A stretch of 64,000 nt of DNA, taken from contig JAJJXM010000014.1 of assembly GCA_024516155.1 (NCBI GenBank), positions 682,001 through 746,000 on the forward strand, given 5' to 3'. Shown here one piece after another: positions 32,830-44,987 of the stretch. Numbering within the stretch: position 1 is the first letter of the stretch; the number at the start of each line of letters is the position of its first letter. The notes under the pieces are model-generated. The model was given only the letters and a program-made list of their open reading frames with translations. It made no database searches and was not told the origin of the DNA. Source of the stretch: Pyronema omphalodes. Taxonomy: Eukaryota; Ascomycota; Pezizomycetes; Pezizales; Pyronemataceae. A program made the position numbers and the translations under genes.

Positions 32830-34673
32830 ACCTTCCTCTCCTCTTTTGGTTCTTCCTGTTATCGATTACACCTTCCCAAGATGCGCGGTTCATGATGTCC
32901 ACCGGGACATAATGCTATTATGCGAGGATCATAGCCTTCCTTCCCAGATCACCAATTCGACTTCGAAAACTGGAAACAACATTTGTTCCACAATTAAAAT
33001 GTTCCACAATCTTCCTTGCTTTGAAGTATCTTCAGTTGATTAACATTATACGCAGGTCTTCAGACAACCGTGTCTCGACTTAAATGTCCGCCATCCAACC
33101 TCTGACTATTTCCGCGGAATTTATCCAACGTCATGGAAAACAATAACTCCTCCATCCAGCACGAGTTGTAAGTTCCTCTAGAATCCCAGACTGTGGTGAA
33201 ATGTATTAACTTGTCTCTCCAGCTTTATCAATGCACACTGCATCCATTCACCAAGTTCAACATCACAAAGTCCCAGAACGGCGCTTTCACACACCGGTCC
33301 CGACAGTTTCAACCCCTTTCCACCGGCAATGATTTGATGACGTATAAAACGCATCAGATCATTGCCACCTACCGTCATTCCCCGACCGAGGGTTCAGAGT
33401 TTGCTGAGCGGAAGCCTCCCCAAACCCGCACTTTGCGCTTTCTGGGACGGACTCCGGAGAAATGTCTCAAGCAAGGCGACTAGATTACTACCACATCACT
33501 GAGGGTGCGACGTTCGAACCTTTCAAGTTTTCGTCTTCTCTGGTATGAAGGATCCAACAAGGTCTCTAACCCTGAAAAACTCGTCGAAAGGTGTGTCGAA
33601 CGACAGTGGCATACACTTCTTCACGCCGGTGGTTGCCGAAGACATTTTCAAGCCTCTCGGGGGGTGAGCAAAATATCCCGATCTCACACTACCGTTTCGG
33701 CATTGGGATAATAAAACTGTCGGTTTTCGCTCAATGCGTTTTACTTCGTCAAGTGGCTGATCTCATTCTTGCTGTCACTTGCACAGCGGCTGGTGGATAC
33801 AGTAATGAAAGGTATCCCTACCATCTAACTGATGGCTAGCCGTTGCAATGTCTTTGTTCATGACCTTCTGGATGAAATGACCTGGGGTGGCAATCAGATG
33901 ATTGCCACCTCAAACTATCAACGTTGACGGATTCGGAGACTCAGCTGCCGGTGCTGTGGGTAAATTATTAGTGGTGTTGTTAACTTGGATGTTTTGTATC
34001 AACGAAGAATTTGTTTATTGTACTTCGAACGTACTCCTACGTTTTTGTGACTTATGGGCTATAACATATGACGCACGTGTGATTAAGTACTGCATTTTCA
34101 ACCCCGATTCTCAACTCATCGCAACCCCCGTCTCTCACAAAATAAATGATATCTTCAAGACTCTGCTAGTGAAAACCGTGATATCTAACACACTCAAGCA
34201 CCTCGTATCCCATGATGTTTCAAAACCACAACCTATAGCCTCCCAAAGCTGAAGTACCTGCTCCACGACTAAACCATGACAACATGCAATCCAGCCACTC
34301 CTGGATTTTCACCATACCACAAACCATCATACCGCATCATCCAGACGCATCAATACCGCCCCTGTCTAAAGCCTCTCATGGGAACTAAATCCGTATGTCC
34401 CTATTCTTTTCTAAGAAGTCATTATCGTTTTCAAATTGTATTAATTTCACATAAAACCACGAAGTAAAATAGCCGACTCGTCCGATTATTGATGATCCAG
34501 AGAACTTATCTATCGCTGCTCAATTGCCATGCGTTGTAGAGTCTTATGTACGGTTGTAATCGGGGGCTTTTCAATATGGAGTGAGTGTCAGTAGCCTTCT
34601 ATGCAGCTCGCCTCTTTCAGTGGGGGGTTAGCGTTAAATCAACCATGTCTGCTAAGACACGCGCGCGTCGCGA
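32830..34673 (+). other. Leader-like region after the orphan promoter block; no clear gene
   Basis: Homologous to 3200-3800 as far as about 33410. A possible short spliced frame starts at 33133 (MENNNSSIQHEF, then GTAAGT...CCAG) and ends at ATGATTTGA near 33338. Beyond 33420 I see no gene before the target site of the LINE at 34674. Confidence 0.35.
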
Positions 34674-35049
34674 ACTGCCCGCGACTATATTTTACATTTA
34701 CATTTTAATCATACACCGTTCGAGGCCTCTAAGGCCTATGCGGGAAACTATGGCACTGTCCAAATCCTGTCCTCGAGGCCGAAGCCTCCTAATGAGGCCC
34801 CCTAATCTCCTTATCCCCAAAAAAAAAACGTCCCCACGCGAAAGAAAACAAAACTTTAACTCCCCACACCCCCTAAAGCCAATCTCATAAAGAAAAAACA
34901 GAGAAAGAAAAGAAACAAACGTCTTCCAAAAGAAAAGAAAAACAACTTTGCCCATGCGTGTCCTCCTTTAAGTGAAAAAACAAAGGAAAAGGTACAGATA
35001 ACACAAAAGAAACAAAAAACACTCGCGTACTTTTCCATCTCTTGCGCTG

Positions 35050-38000
35050 CTATTCGTACCGCCTGCCAATCTGGGTTGCAGCCAGGTATTCCAAGATCGC
35101 TTTCGTGAGTCGATCGTCCCGAAAAATATTCACCACTTTCAAACGTCCCCGCGTCCTCCTCGGTCTCCCCGTAATTCTTTCCACCTCTTTCCGGAGCTTC
35201 CCAAACTCCGATTGCCATCTCCGGCACTCTCCGAAGAGGTGTCCTCTGGTTTGATGTTGGTTGGACTCACACCACCAACAAGCGTCGGATTCTTTCTTCT
35301 TAATTCGTTTAAGGTGGGTTCCCACCAGTGCGTGGCCAGACGCGAGCTGGAGGAAGACCGCGGCTTTTCGCTTGGGCAGGTCCCAGAGGTCTGCTCGCAG
35401 ACCAAACTTGCGGCGTGGTCTGTAGGACTTGCTGGAGCGTAGGTCCTTAGTGATCCAACGCTTGGTGATATCAGCCAGAGTTTCAGTGGCTACTCTGTTG
35501 ATGTGAGCGAGGGACGCTTCCGGGGGGTAAGGCAGGTTGGGTCGGTGCATCGAGTGAGCGCCTGTGCTTCACACCGATGCTGTGCACCCTGCTTAGCAGC
35601 CACATCTGCGGCTTCATTTTCCTCGATGCCGGAGTGTCCAGGAACCCAGCGGATTTGGAGGTCGACGTCCCAATTGACGAAGTCCTTTACCAAACCGCGG
35701 ATGCGGCAGGACAGGGACTGCCCAGGGCCGGGGTCCTCCGTCATGATGCGGGCTAGAGCAGCCTGGGCATCTGAGACGATGACGATCCTCTTCATCGGGG
35801 GGGGGAATGATAAGGTCGTCGTAGCATTCGAGTAAGGCCTGGTGGATGGCGAAAAGCTCGGCGTCGAAGACTTCGACATGTGGGCCAAGGTGAAAGAACC
35901 GGGAGACGAGGGAGCCATCGACATAATGGACGTACCCTGCGCCACTCCTGTCGTTGATTCTGGAGCCGTCGGTCCAGACGCAGAGCGCTTGGAGCGAGCG
36001 CCAGCTGCGTGCTGATGCTGCCGCTTCCTCGAGAGGTTCCACCACAACGTCCATGTAGCGGAAGTTGAAGTGAGCGGGGGGTTCGACGGTCTCGATGGCG
36101 GGGAAACCTGTACAAGCAGCTGCTCGTCGTGTCAGGCTACGAATGGCGTCGGCAGTTGGGGACGGTTGGGTGGAGGCCGCCGGGGGGGACGAGTGAGAAT
36201 TCGTGCGCGGAACCGAGCGTCTCTACTACGTACTATTGCTTCTGCGGGACGGGTGGCTCCTTCAGCCATAAGAAAGCCAAGGGGGGTCGTGCGCAGGCAC
36301 CCTGTGACGGCTCGGGCTTGCTGGCTGAGGACCAGTTGAAGACGGGTGATTTTTCCAGCGTCACGAGGAGGTTTTTTGCGAGCGGCGTTAACATCGATGC
36401 CGTACGTCGCCACGAATTGGACCGCCGCTTTTTGGAGGTTGGCGGTGCTTGCGGGAGGGAGCCCCTGTTTCTTGCACAGGCGAGCAAGCCGTGCCTGCTG
36501 CTGTCGTGCCTTAGCAATCCACCGTTGGTGGTGGTGGTTGAACGTGAGCGACTGCTCCAACCAGTAACCCAACCACCGAACGGGACGGGAAGAGAAGGAA
36601 ACGAGGTGATCATCGACGGGGATGGTGACGGTGGACGTGTCCGGGGGGGAGAGGCGGTTAGAGAAGAGGATAGCCTCCGTCTTATCGGGTTCGAAGCGTA
36701 CTGCGTTGCCGCGGGCCCTGTATATGCAGATTTCAGCGCAGCGGCTCAATTTCGCAGCTACTTCTTCGGGGTTTTTTCCTCGGGCGATCCACGTCACGTC
36801 ATCGACGAAGGACAAACCGACTGTATCAGACATCTCTCGCTCAACTATATATGCGAGTTCAGCGATATAAATTAGAAAGAGCACGGGGGAGACAGGAGAT
36901 CCTTGGGGGAGCCCGGTGTTGGTGCGGATTGGGGCGCCGGCGTCTCCAGCAATCGTGATTTCAACCGAGCGAGAGTTCATGAAGCTCTCTACCCACCCAA
37001 TCAAATTCTCTTCGATCCCAGCGGATCGCATCTTGTTCGCTAGGCACTCTGCATTGACCGTTGGGAAGGCCCACTTGACGTCCATTAAGAGCGCTCCAGC
37101 CAGCAACTTCTTTTCCCACGCTTCTTCGACCGCAGTCAAGAGTACAGCTGCTGCATCTGCAGCGGAGCGTCCCTTCCTTCCTCCAAACTCACCAACGTGG
37201 AGGTACCCACTGGTTTCCACTGCTTCGGTAATCAGCATTGTTGCGACCTTCTCGACAAGGTTACCAAGGCAGCTAAGAAGCGAGATGACCCGAAAATTCT
37301 TGGCCTTGTCGTAGCTGGGCTTCCCCGGTTTGGGGATGCAGACTCCATTGGCGAGTTTCCAGTCAGCCGGGTGGTAACTCAGTCGGATGGCACTGCGTGA
37401 CCAGGGCGGTAACGCGTGTAGGGTCCCACTTCATTAAAGCTTTAATGATGGGAACCCCCAGGGAGTCTTTTCCGGGTGCTTTGGAGTTGCTCTGGCGAGA
37501 GATAGCCTCCGAGACCAGGGTTTCGGTAACCATCTTGTAGCCTTGCCCGGGGTTGGGGGAGCAGAATCTCCAGCGGGAGCGGTACGCATTCGGGGGAGGG
37601 AACGAGACAGCAGCCAGCATTTCGCGTTTAGCCTGCTCGTTGTCCGCTTTGTTGCCCTCTTCGTCAGTTAGGCTGCCCACCACCGTGGTAGTGCGGGGGG
37701 TGGTTGAACGTAGGACCTGCCAAACTGCGTCACCATTAGCAGTCTCGAGGAAAGTACCCCAGCAGGAGCGCTTGCGGGAGCGTTGAATCTTGTTGTAGGA
37801 CTTCCTCGCTTCTACTTCCTGCTCCTTCGTAGCGCGGCCCTGTTTGGCAGCGCGGCGAATGCGGCCATACCTGCTGCGGGCTGCTTTGATGTCCGCCCCC
37901 CACCACCGTTTGGAGCGAGCGGTGATGCGCACCCTCTTGGCGTGTTCATCAAGCAGCTCCGTGAGCTGTTCCCTGATCCAGACTGCTTCAGCTTCCATCT

Positions 38001-38816
38001 CTTCCGTTGAGCAACGACTGGACAGCGGTGGCCTGCGTTCGCTTTGACGTTGCCAGTCTGACGCCGCTTTCTGCACCGTGTCCTCGTTCTCAAGCAATTC
38101 TCCCACCGCCCAACCACGAGTTGGCGCGTCATAGTCCTCTGGTTCCACCACCGACGTGACCTCCCACCAGATGGCTTCATGGTCTGACGTGGTAGCGTGC
38201 TTAGGGTCCTCAAGGCGGCGGGCCAGTACGTGAGGGGCTACCTCCATTGTGGCGAAGACCAGATGAATTACACTTATCCGTCGCTGTCCGCTTTGGGAGT
38301 GGGTTTCGGGCCCATCCCCGACGTACCTCAAGTCATGCTCGTCAATGAGCTCCTCGAGAAAGGCAGGGTGGATCGGCTGGTCACAGTAGGGGATCCATCT
38401 CCTACAGTGGGCATTGAAATCGCCGGCGAGGATTGTGCCGGAGTGATTATTCGTGTCCAGGTTACCAACCTCGCAGGCCTTGTGTTGTCAGCCGTTCGGA
38501 TAGCGTCGTAGACATTTACGATGCGTATCTGGCGGTGACCTCGGCAAAGAACGTCGAGGACTTGGACATCCCCTTCTCCTTCCCTCCCCAAGTCTTCTCG
38601 AATGCCGACCTTCCATACCGAATCCTTCCGGACACCGGTGAGCACTCGACCTCCCCATATGAAGTCGAAGGCGGGGTGCCTCCATCCCTGGAACGTGGGG
38701 GGTTCTTGGATGAGTACCAAGTCCGCCTCCAGTTCCACACCACTCTCCATTGCCGCCGTAAGAACCTCACCGCTCCTACGGCAATTAAGCTGAAACACTT
38801 TGAGGTGTTTCAGCAT
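35050..38816 (-). pseudogene. LINE-2 ORF2: endonuclease, RT, RNase H, frameshifted
   Basis: The start codon overlaps the ORF1 stop as TAATG (38814-38818). Domains in order: AP-like endonuclease (VFQLNCRRSG, VLIQEP, VNVYD, then AGDFNAHC and TSDHEAIWW), reverse transcriptase (ANGVCIPKPGK, FRVISLLSCLGN, MDVKWAFPTV, GLPQGSPVSP, FVDDV), RNase H (VWTDGSRI, VFDAELFAI, IVSDAQAALA, WVPGHSGIEENE) and a C-terminal Cys/His segment (CWWCESNQHQTRGHLFGEC). About five frame changes separate these: near 38470, near 37400, at a C7 run (36182-36188), at a C9 run (35797-35805) and near 35540. All domains are present. Confidence 0.92.
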
Positions 38817-40621
38817 TAATTGTTGTCTGGCACAACGGCATCAACCATTTCGTCTGAGTCGGACGGTAGGGTATCGAGGCGGGGGGAGGGTTGAATTGTC
38901 GACTCCGTCGACTCTTGGGAGGCTTCAGGATTCAAGGCATCGGCGTTGGTGGCAGTCGCAGTGGTGGAGGTGGAAGACTGCGATCCGGAGGAGGAATGAC
39001 GGAGTTGCCTGGCGAGGGCAACGGCTTCTATGCGAGAAGGACAGACGCGGGAGTTGGCATAATGGTTGCCATGACAATTGACGCAGCGGGCCGCAGCCTT
39101 GGAGTGTTGGCAGGGGAGTCCTTTGGGTACGGAGCATCCCTCCATACCGCATGCGTGGGCGTCTGAAGAGTGGTTCTGGCCACAGAAACGGCAGCGAAGA
39201 ACGGCGGAGGTAGTGCACCGCTCGCGAATGTGTCCCCATTTGAGACAGCCCGCACACTGGCTGTCAGGGCCTTCGTGGTTAAACAACTCTACCCGGTACC
39301 TTGTGGATCCCAGGAGCGCACCACGGGACATCAGCATTTGGGCCGCCGGGGAGCCTTTGACTGCGAAGACTGCTGACGACGATTGGATTTCGCCTCTTTC
39401 AAGGCGGTCACGGATGGTGCTGCGTTTACCCAACCAGCGGGCACCAGGAACGATTTCCAGCCCCTCGTGATTCGCCTGGAGTTCGAGTTCCATCTTGCAG
39501 AGACCGTTGGGGCCCCTTCCCAAGAAACGATTGAGTGGGATTCCATGAACTTTTAGTTTTACCCATTTTTCCATGGGGCGGACATCGATTACAGCACGAT
39601 CTACCTCACGCATGGCGTTCAAGATTTCGTTACGGTAGCAACCAACAATGGTAGTTGCGCTCACTCCCGGGACTGTGATAGCGGTGATAGTCCCCTTGCT
39701 GTTGCGGGAGACTTTGGCTAGGCGGTGGAAATGAGGTGCTCCCCGGAGGTGCAGGCACACATTAACTGCCACCGTAAATCCTTGATCTCGTTTGGGGGAG
39801 GGGCGAGCTCCGTCTTGACGAGTGAAGATGATATGCCTGTCTTCGGTGGCAAGATTGTTCTCCGGGGAGAACGGGTTGTTAAGCCGCTGGGCCTGCTTCT
39901 TTTGCTGTTTGGTTTGGAATGTTTTCCAAGCGGGCGCAGGAGGAGGAGGGGGGAGCTCCGGGAGGTTGTTACGAAGCATAGCCGCGTAGGACTGGGCAGC
40001 GGTGAGCTTGGAGGTGCCCACCGGAACTTGTACGGCGGGGAGGGTGTGTGCACGGGGTTTGGTGGCCACCAGAGCTGCGGGTTTGTTGCTTTCTGCTGGG
40101 GCAGACTTTTGGGACGCGGTGGGGGCGGTTGGACGGGTGGTCGGTGAGGTGCGGGGGGCGGTGCGGGCGGCTTGCGACGCCGGGCACGAGCAGGGACGGG
40201 AGTCTTGCTGGCTGAGCTTTTCTTCCAGCGCGCGCATTCGGGTTTCTGTGGCTGCCAGGCGAGCAGACAATTGCTCAAGCAGGGTCGAGCTGACCAGCTG
40301 TGAGGCTTGCGTGCCTACTGCTGGGGCAGAGCGCAGTTCGTGTCCCATGGCAGTCCCGAAGGCCGCGACGTGGGCTCGTTTTTTGACCGTGCTGGGGCAC
40401 GAGGATAGGGGGCTGCTGGAAGACCATCCAGGACCGGGCGTGGTACCTAGCGGCAGATTCTTGCTCGCACGCGTAGGGGTGTCGGGGGCAGACGCGCCGA
40501 ACACGTCGTCTGCGGACGCTGGGGCGGGAGTGGACACTCTGGAGGAGTTGCTACCGCTGAAAGTACGCATTTCGGAGGTGAGGCCGAAGCGTGGAGGGGG
40601 GGGAGGCTTCATGGGAGCCAT
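38816..40621 (-). CDS. LINE-2 ORF1, CCHC zinc-knuckle RNA-binding protein
   Basis: Intact frame of 601 residues. The N-terminal half is Pro/Ala/Thr-rich, with a short coiled-coil-like stretch (LLEQLSARLAATETRMRALE). The C-terminal half has a conserved fold ending in VKLKVHGIPLNRF and three zinc-knuckle-like motifs: CAGCLKWGHIRERC, CRFCGQNHSSDAHAC and CVNCHGNHYANSRVC. It packages element RNA and acts as a nucleic-acid chaperone in related LINEs. The last codon TAA shares its A with the ATG of ORF2. Confidence 0.92.
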   Translation of the reverse strand: MAPMKPPPPPRFGLTSEMRTFSGSNSSRVSTPAPASADDVFGASAPDTPTRASKNLPLGTTPGPGWSSSSPLSSCPSTVKKRAHVAAFGTAMGHELRSAPAVGTQASQLVSSTLLEQLSARLAATETRMRALEEKLSQQDSRPCSCPASQAARTAPRTSPTTRPTAPTASQKSAPAESNKPAALVATKPRAHTLPAVQVPVGTSKLTAAQSYAAMLRNNLPELPPPPPAPAWKTFQTKQQKKQAQRLNNPFSPENNLATEDRHIIFTRQDGARPSPKRDQGFTVAVNVCLHLRGAPHFHRLAKVSRNSKGTITAITVPGVSATTIVGCYRNEILNAMREVDRAVIDVRPMEKWVKLKVHGIPLNRFLGRGPNGLCKMELELQANHEGLEIVPGARWLGKRSTIRDRLERGEIQSSSAVFAVKGSPAAQMLMSRGALLGSTRYRVELFNHEGPDSQCAGCLKWGHIRERCTTSAVLRCRFCGQNHSSDAHACGMEGCSVPKGLPCQHSKAAARCVNCHGNHYANSRVCPSRIEAVALARQLRHSSSGSQSSTSTTATATNADALNPEASQESTESTIQPSPRLDTLPSDSDEMVDAVVPDNN

Positions 40622-41049
40622 GGGCCTCGGAGGTGGAATTTCGTGAAGCCGTGAGAATTCTCTCCGACTTCCCGATTTGGATAATTAAGCGAGAAACGTG
40701 GTGTTTTTCTAGCGTTGGTGTGGCGTGTTTGATGACTGCCCGCGACTAGTTCCGTGGAGGTGACGTGATGAGGGTTAAACGACGTGATACATGAATCCCT
40801 ACACCGGCTATTTCGAAACCGCACAGAACCATATAAACCAGTGAATTTTCTCTGGCGCAGTACACCAGAGCGATGAAAATAGGACTTTGTCGGAACGAAG
40901 ATGTTATTCGCCGGCGTAGGGGTTTATATTGTGAAGATATGTGGGGTTGCGAAGGCAAATGTTTTGGTCGACGTCATGGACGGGTGTGTTCAATCTTAAC
41001 ACTGCGTAACGTCGAACGGTTGACAATGGGCAGTGCTGTACACTGGGAG

Positions 41050-43870
41050 AGAGAATTAAAGCACTTTGGTGCATTTGGCAATATGGACGACACGGCATCC
41101 AGAACTCATTCACGATATTTGGATTAATCATTGAATTAGAAAAAAACAACAGCATGCCAACGGCTAGTACAAAAATATGGTCACGACACTCAAAACGTAT
41201 ACAGTCATCGTCAATGAATTTACAAGCAGCTCATCGAAGCCGATTCTGAACACCATAAAAATCGCCTAACATAACACGGTAGAACAAACCTAGCGAGGGG
41301 ATAACGTATACAGAAAAATACGAAACATTCGACACACAACAAGGTAAAAATAACACAGTCATTGATTTGAATATCTGAATCCGTTGTGAATGCTGTGTCA
41401 TTCACAGGTTCTGATGCGTCAAGTGTGTTAGTGCCTGTGAAGCACGTGAAATGCGCCGGTTGTCTTCTTCTGGAGTGCCATTGCAATCCGTTTCAGCAGC
41501 GTTGAAGAAGTTCACCACGTCGTAATCGTCCTGGCAATGAATTTGCGTGATATGCACAGCCGTACTCTCGTAAGACTGAAAGAGGTCGCCGCAGTCTGGG
41601 AACGGACAACGGAAAACCGGGGATGAGCCAAGAATACATTTCAGCATAGTTTCCTTATTCCTGCACTCGTTCAGAGCCTGCATGCATACAGTGTATGCTT
41701 GGAACCCTTTTTGATTGTGGGTAAAAACCACATGTTGATAAAGGTCGGGGGTACGCTCATGGAAAACGACATTGCAACCTTCAATTGGGCATTTCAAGTT
41801 TAGTGCATTGGTATGTGTGGCATAGAAATGGTGCCTAAGATCGAATCTTGTATGCGGTCCGAAAAAACTGCAGCTTGGGATTGGACAATAGAAGTCCTGT
41901 TGGTGCAGGAATTCGGAATCCGATTGACCAGGGGCTGGATGGGATATCACATCCAAGAATGCGTGCATGGAAGTGAGAATTATGTTCGCCATGCTCAGTT
42001 CGTCTCGTGTAAGCGGATTGTATACTGGATTAAGACGCGCGGTGAAAGGAAGCCAGGTTTGTTGTGAATTCTGATCGGGAGGTACCATTCCTGACGGACT
42101 ATTCAAAGCGCTGGAGATACGAAACAAGAATATGTGATCGTCCGTGATGTGTGAGTGAAGATCCTCCGGTGATTCGTCACAGCCATCGACCATGCAGGTC
42201 GTGGGCGGATCTATCTGATATGTTGCAGGGTTGAAAGCCATAGTCGTCAATTGGGTTCCAGGTAAGACAGAGTCCTACGGACGCTGTGATACTGCACGAC
42301 GTAGTGGAGGGTTGAGAAGTTTGTGTAGGTAGACGCTGTCGTTTTATTATTCCTGAATCCTGATTACCGCGATGGTAAAGTGTCGGAGGGTGTTAACTCT
42401 GGATTGATAAGTTTCCGTTAATGGATCGCAATAGTTGTTTAAGTCCACTGGATGAGTGTTGAACCAAAAATGGAGTGTGGTGGCGTTCAGTGGTGACAAA
42501 CAGCTGTGGTTGAATACGGCAATCGTTGAAGCACGATAGAAGTATATGTAGTACGAAAGCTATCTACACGCAGCATGTTTATGACTAAATCGAACGTCCA
42601 TCGCATGGCTACTTGGCAGCGCTTACTGGTACTCTAGAATGTATCCATGAAATTTAGTTTTTATGGCGCCCCATATTTTCCCTCATTTTTCAAAAATATA
42701 ATCCTATTCATCACAAAACATGATTCACACAATCGCTGCAGAACGCCACAAAAGTGACTTCCAATATCCAGTATTTGTAACGTGGCATATCTAGGGGAAA
42801 TATATCAATAAAATTTGTAATATACGAATGTGGTGCACACCAAATGCACTTCCAGCGACTGCCTGAGCCTCTCTGCCATATAAGCTGAGCTTTCCAGCTT
42901 TGTAAAGTCCTTGCCCTCGCTACCAATGACCCGATATTAGTTTTACCATTTTTGCTCATTCTTCTCTCTGCAGCAACGTCTAGCAATGTGATCTGTCTGG
43001 TGAGCCCCAACCCCGTCCTCGAGTAGAACATAACTGAAGCTTTTTTTCCAATGGGTTCGTCAGGGCCATCCGCCGGTCATCGATCTTATGCTTCTTCTCG
43101 AGAACGGCTATGTGTCCATGAATTCTATGGTTTCGAAATTCTAAAATAATAATGCTTTTGCTTACCAACTAAGTCTTTTCGGGATTATCGAATGATGCAC
43201 TGTGGGACCGCACACAGTATCACTCGCGTGACGCCTGAACGAGCTAAGTGTGTCAATGCAAAATCACTCGGTCTGTGCCGAAAGTGGTTTAGCTGCGGTC
43301 CATTTCACCCTCGAAAAAGTCATTTTAGTTGAAAACAATGCCGTAAACGACAGTCAGGATTGCGTCCCGTGCATTGGCTTACTCATGATTGAAGCTCTCT
43401 GCAATTGACGTAATTCTCGTTATCTGCGGATGTGTTTGTACTGAACGCCATGTGCGTTTCACAAAATAACGCACATCAATAGGAGGACTTAGAATCTTCA
43501 CACAGAGATACATGGTACAGCGTCATCGTATTCTTTCAGAATGTTTGAGAAATCCGCAATGCTTTTTCCGCACGCAACTAAAATCTATGATGCGGTTGGG
43601 GTTGTCAGGTCGTCTTGTGTTGGTTAGGACAGTCGGGAAATACCAGATACCAAAGAGAAGAAGTCCTGGCTACAGGACACATTTTCATATTCGGAGGATG
43701 TTATTTGTTCCACAAAATCTGTTTATCGAAAAGTGCTGTCTCGGAAAAACACTGCGTAAACGTGGCAGGTCTGGGTATGTGGATAACTGCTCCGTGGAGT
43801 TTGGTGCATGTACGATGATGTAATGTGCACTTTCAATGGAACTTGTATGTGATTTGGGTTTTCTTTCATC
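41050..43870 (-). repeat. Left arm of a large inverted duplication
   Basis: Reverse-complement match to 52790-55600, about 80-90 percent by eye, covering the C2H2 gene with its upstream and downstream sequence. For example, 43185-43440 pairs with 53200-53450. Upstream of the C2H2 gene (42251-43870) I see no second gene. A fragment of the conserved downstream ORF lies at 40904-41155. Confidence 0.8.
41402..42250 (-). CDS. Four-finger C2H2 protein, intact
   Basis: Single-exon gene, 282 residues. Four C2H2-type fingers: CMVDGCDESPEDLHSHITDDH (about 19-39), CPIPSCSFFGPHTRF...H...H (about 122-146), CPIEGCNVVFHERTPDLYQH...H (about 154-178) and CPFPDCGDLFQSYESTAVH...H (about 215-238). The spacing within each finger suggests zinc binding, but the fingers are far apart rather than a TGEKP-linked array, so protein or nucleic-acid binding is open. 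The paralogue at 54373-55221 has the same length and order. It lies on the minus strand as the left arm of an inverted duplication around X-E and X-F. Confidence 0.88.
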   Translation of the reverse strand: MTTMAFNPATYQIDPPTTCMVDGCDESPEDLHSHITDDHIFLFRISSALNSPSGMVPPDQNSQQTWLPFTARLNPVYNPLTRDELSMANIILTSMHAFLDVISHPAPGQSDSEFLHQQDFYCPIPSCSFFGPHTRFDLRHHFYATHTNALNLKCPIEGCNVVFHERTPDLYQHVVFTHNQKGFQAYTVCMQALNECRNKETMLKCILGSSPVFRCPFPDCGDLFQSYESTAVHITQIHCQDDYDVVNFFNAAETDCNGTPEEDNRRISRASQALTHLTHQNL

Positions 43871-44328
43871 CTTGATCTTGAGTAGGGTGCTCCTTCATCC
43901 CGCTGTAATGTAGGTTATGATCGACCTCTACGTTCGTTCTGTAAAACGTGGCACTGTTTATGAACGGCAGGGTTACAGACTGTAGAAGCAGGATGATGAA
44001 TCCTTGGAGTGTTGAAAAGAGCAGAAAAAGATCCTATCGGAGGCACAGGACAACATTATTATGTCATTGTATGTTCAAGCTGACGACCTGTGTATTGATC
44101 TCGGGGAGAATAAAGAAGCGTTACCTAAGAAATATAGCCCGCGTATTGAATCAGCGGTGATGATGTCTTGTGAGACATCTAGACAGAAAGTCAAGTACTC
44201 TTTTTCATGAGCGTGGTGTGTTGATGCCAAGAGGTAGGTTGTCCAATTCGTTCCTTTGTTCGTGATGCAATTCAACTGAGGGTCATTGAGGTGAGTTGAT
44301 TCTCATGCCCAGGTGCAAAAAGAACAAC

Positions 44329-44393
44329 GCTAACCTCAGTTGTCTTTGCTTGAGCACAGCCAAGGCGCTAATGTTTCACAAATCCTATATAAG
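44329..44393 (+). promoter_or_regulatory. Composite promoter block upstream of X-E
   Basis: GCTAAC at 44329, GCTAAT at 44367, CACAGCCAAG at the standard offset, TATATAAG at 44386. X-E starts about 1.4 kb downstream, again with a long leader. Confidence 0.7.
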
Positions 44394-44987
44394 CTTCGTT
44401 CCCTCTATTTGTATCTTTCACCGTGTTTCCTACTTTACGTTCCGTCACAGCTTACTCAGTACATTTTCTCCAGTCGTCGTGTGTTCTTGTCGATCTTGAA
44501 TCTCATCCACCATGATTATCCGGAATATTTAAACGGGCAAGCTCCTTCCGTCTTTACCATCAACAACTTCTTAAACGCACCTATCCCCACGGTAATATTT
44601 CTCGGATGAGAAGGCCACTGGGTTTGGTGATAACTTAGATGCCACTGCAGGAAACCTAAACGATGCTTTAGTCGCTTCTGCTGTCTTCTGCATATATATT
44701 CGACCTCGAAATGCAAAACGACCTACGTTACAGTTGATACGGATTTCCATAATCCTCATTTCTTTCTACAACCCGTTTCCGTTGCCGTTTTTTGGTTTGT
44801 GTACGGACCAGTGGCCCCTCTCGGACGATTCAACGGAGGAGAACCAATGAAGGTAGGTAAACTGCTTTTTCATCGTCTGTGCCGCGAACAATTGTAACAT
44901 TATTCAATAGTGCTCCACTCTTGTCTGAAGCTCAGATGAACGAAAATATCCATTGTTTCTGGAGCCTCGTCGCCTTTTTCCCCCACG

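Larger units (their letters stand above)
34688..40734 (-). mobile_element. Full-length Tad1-like LINE-2 with 14-bp target duplication
   Basis: Six-kb non-LTR retrotransposon on the minus strand. ACTGCCCGCGACTA occurs at 34674-34687 and 40735-40748, directly outside both ends, a perfect target-site duplication. The 3' end (left) is a TTAAAATGTAAATGTAAAATA-like tail rather than pure A. ORF1 is intact and ORF2 is frameshifted several times, so this copy is unlikely to move by itself. Confidence 0.95.

Noticed and set aside
40904..41486. Short minus-strand frames near the C2H2 gene
   Set aside because: One is a fragment of the downstream conserved ORF and the other a shadow of the C2H2 frame.
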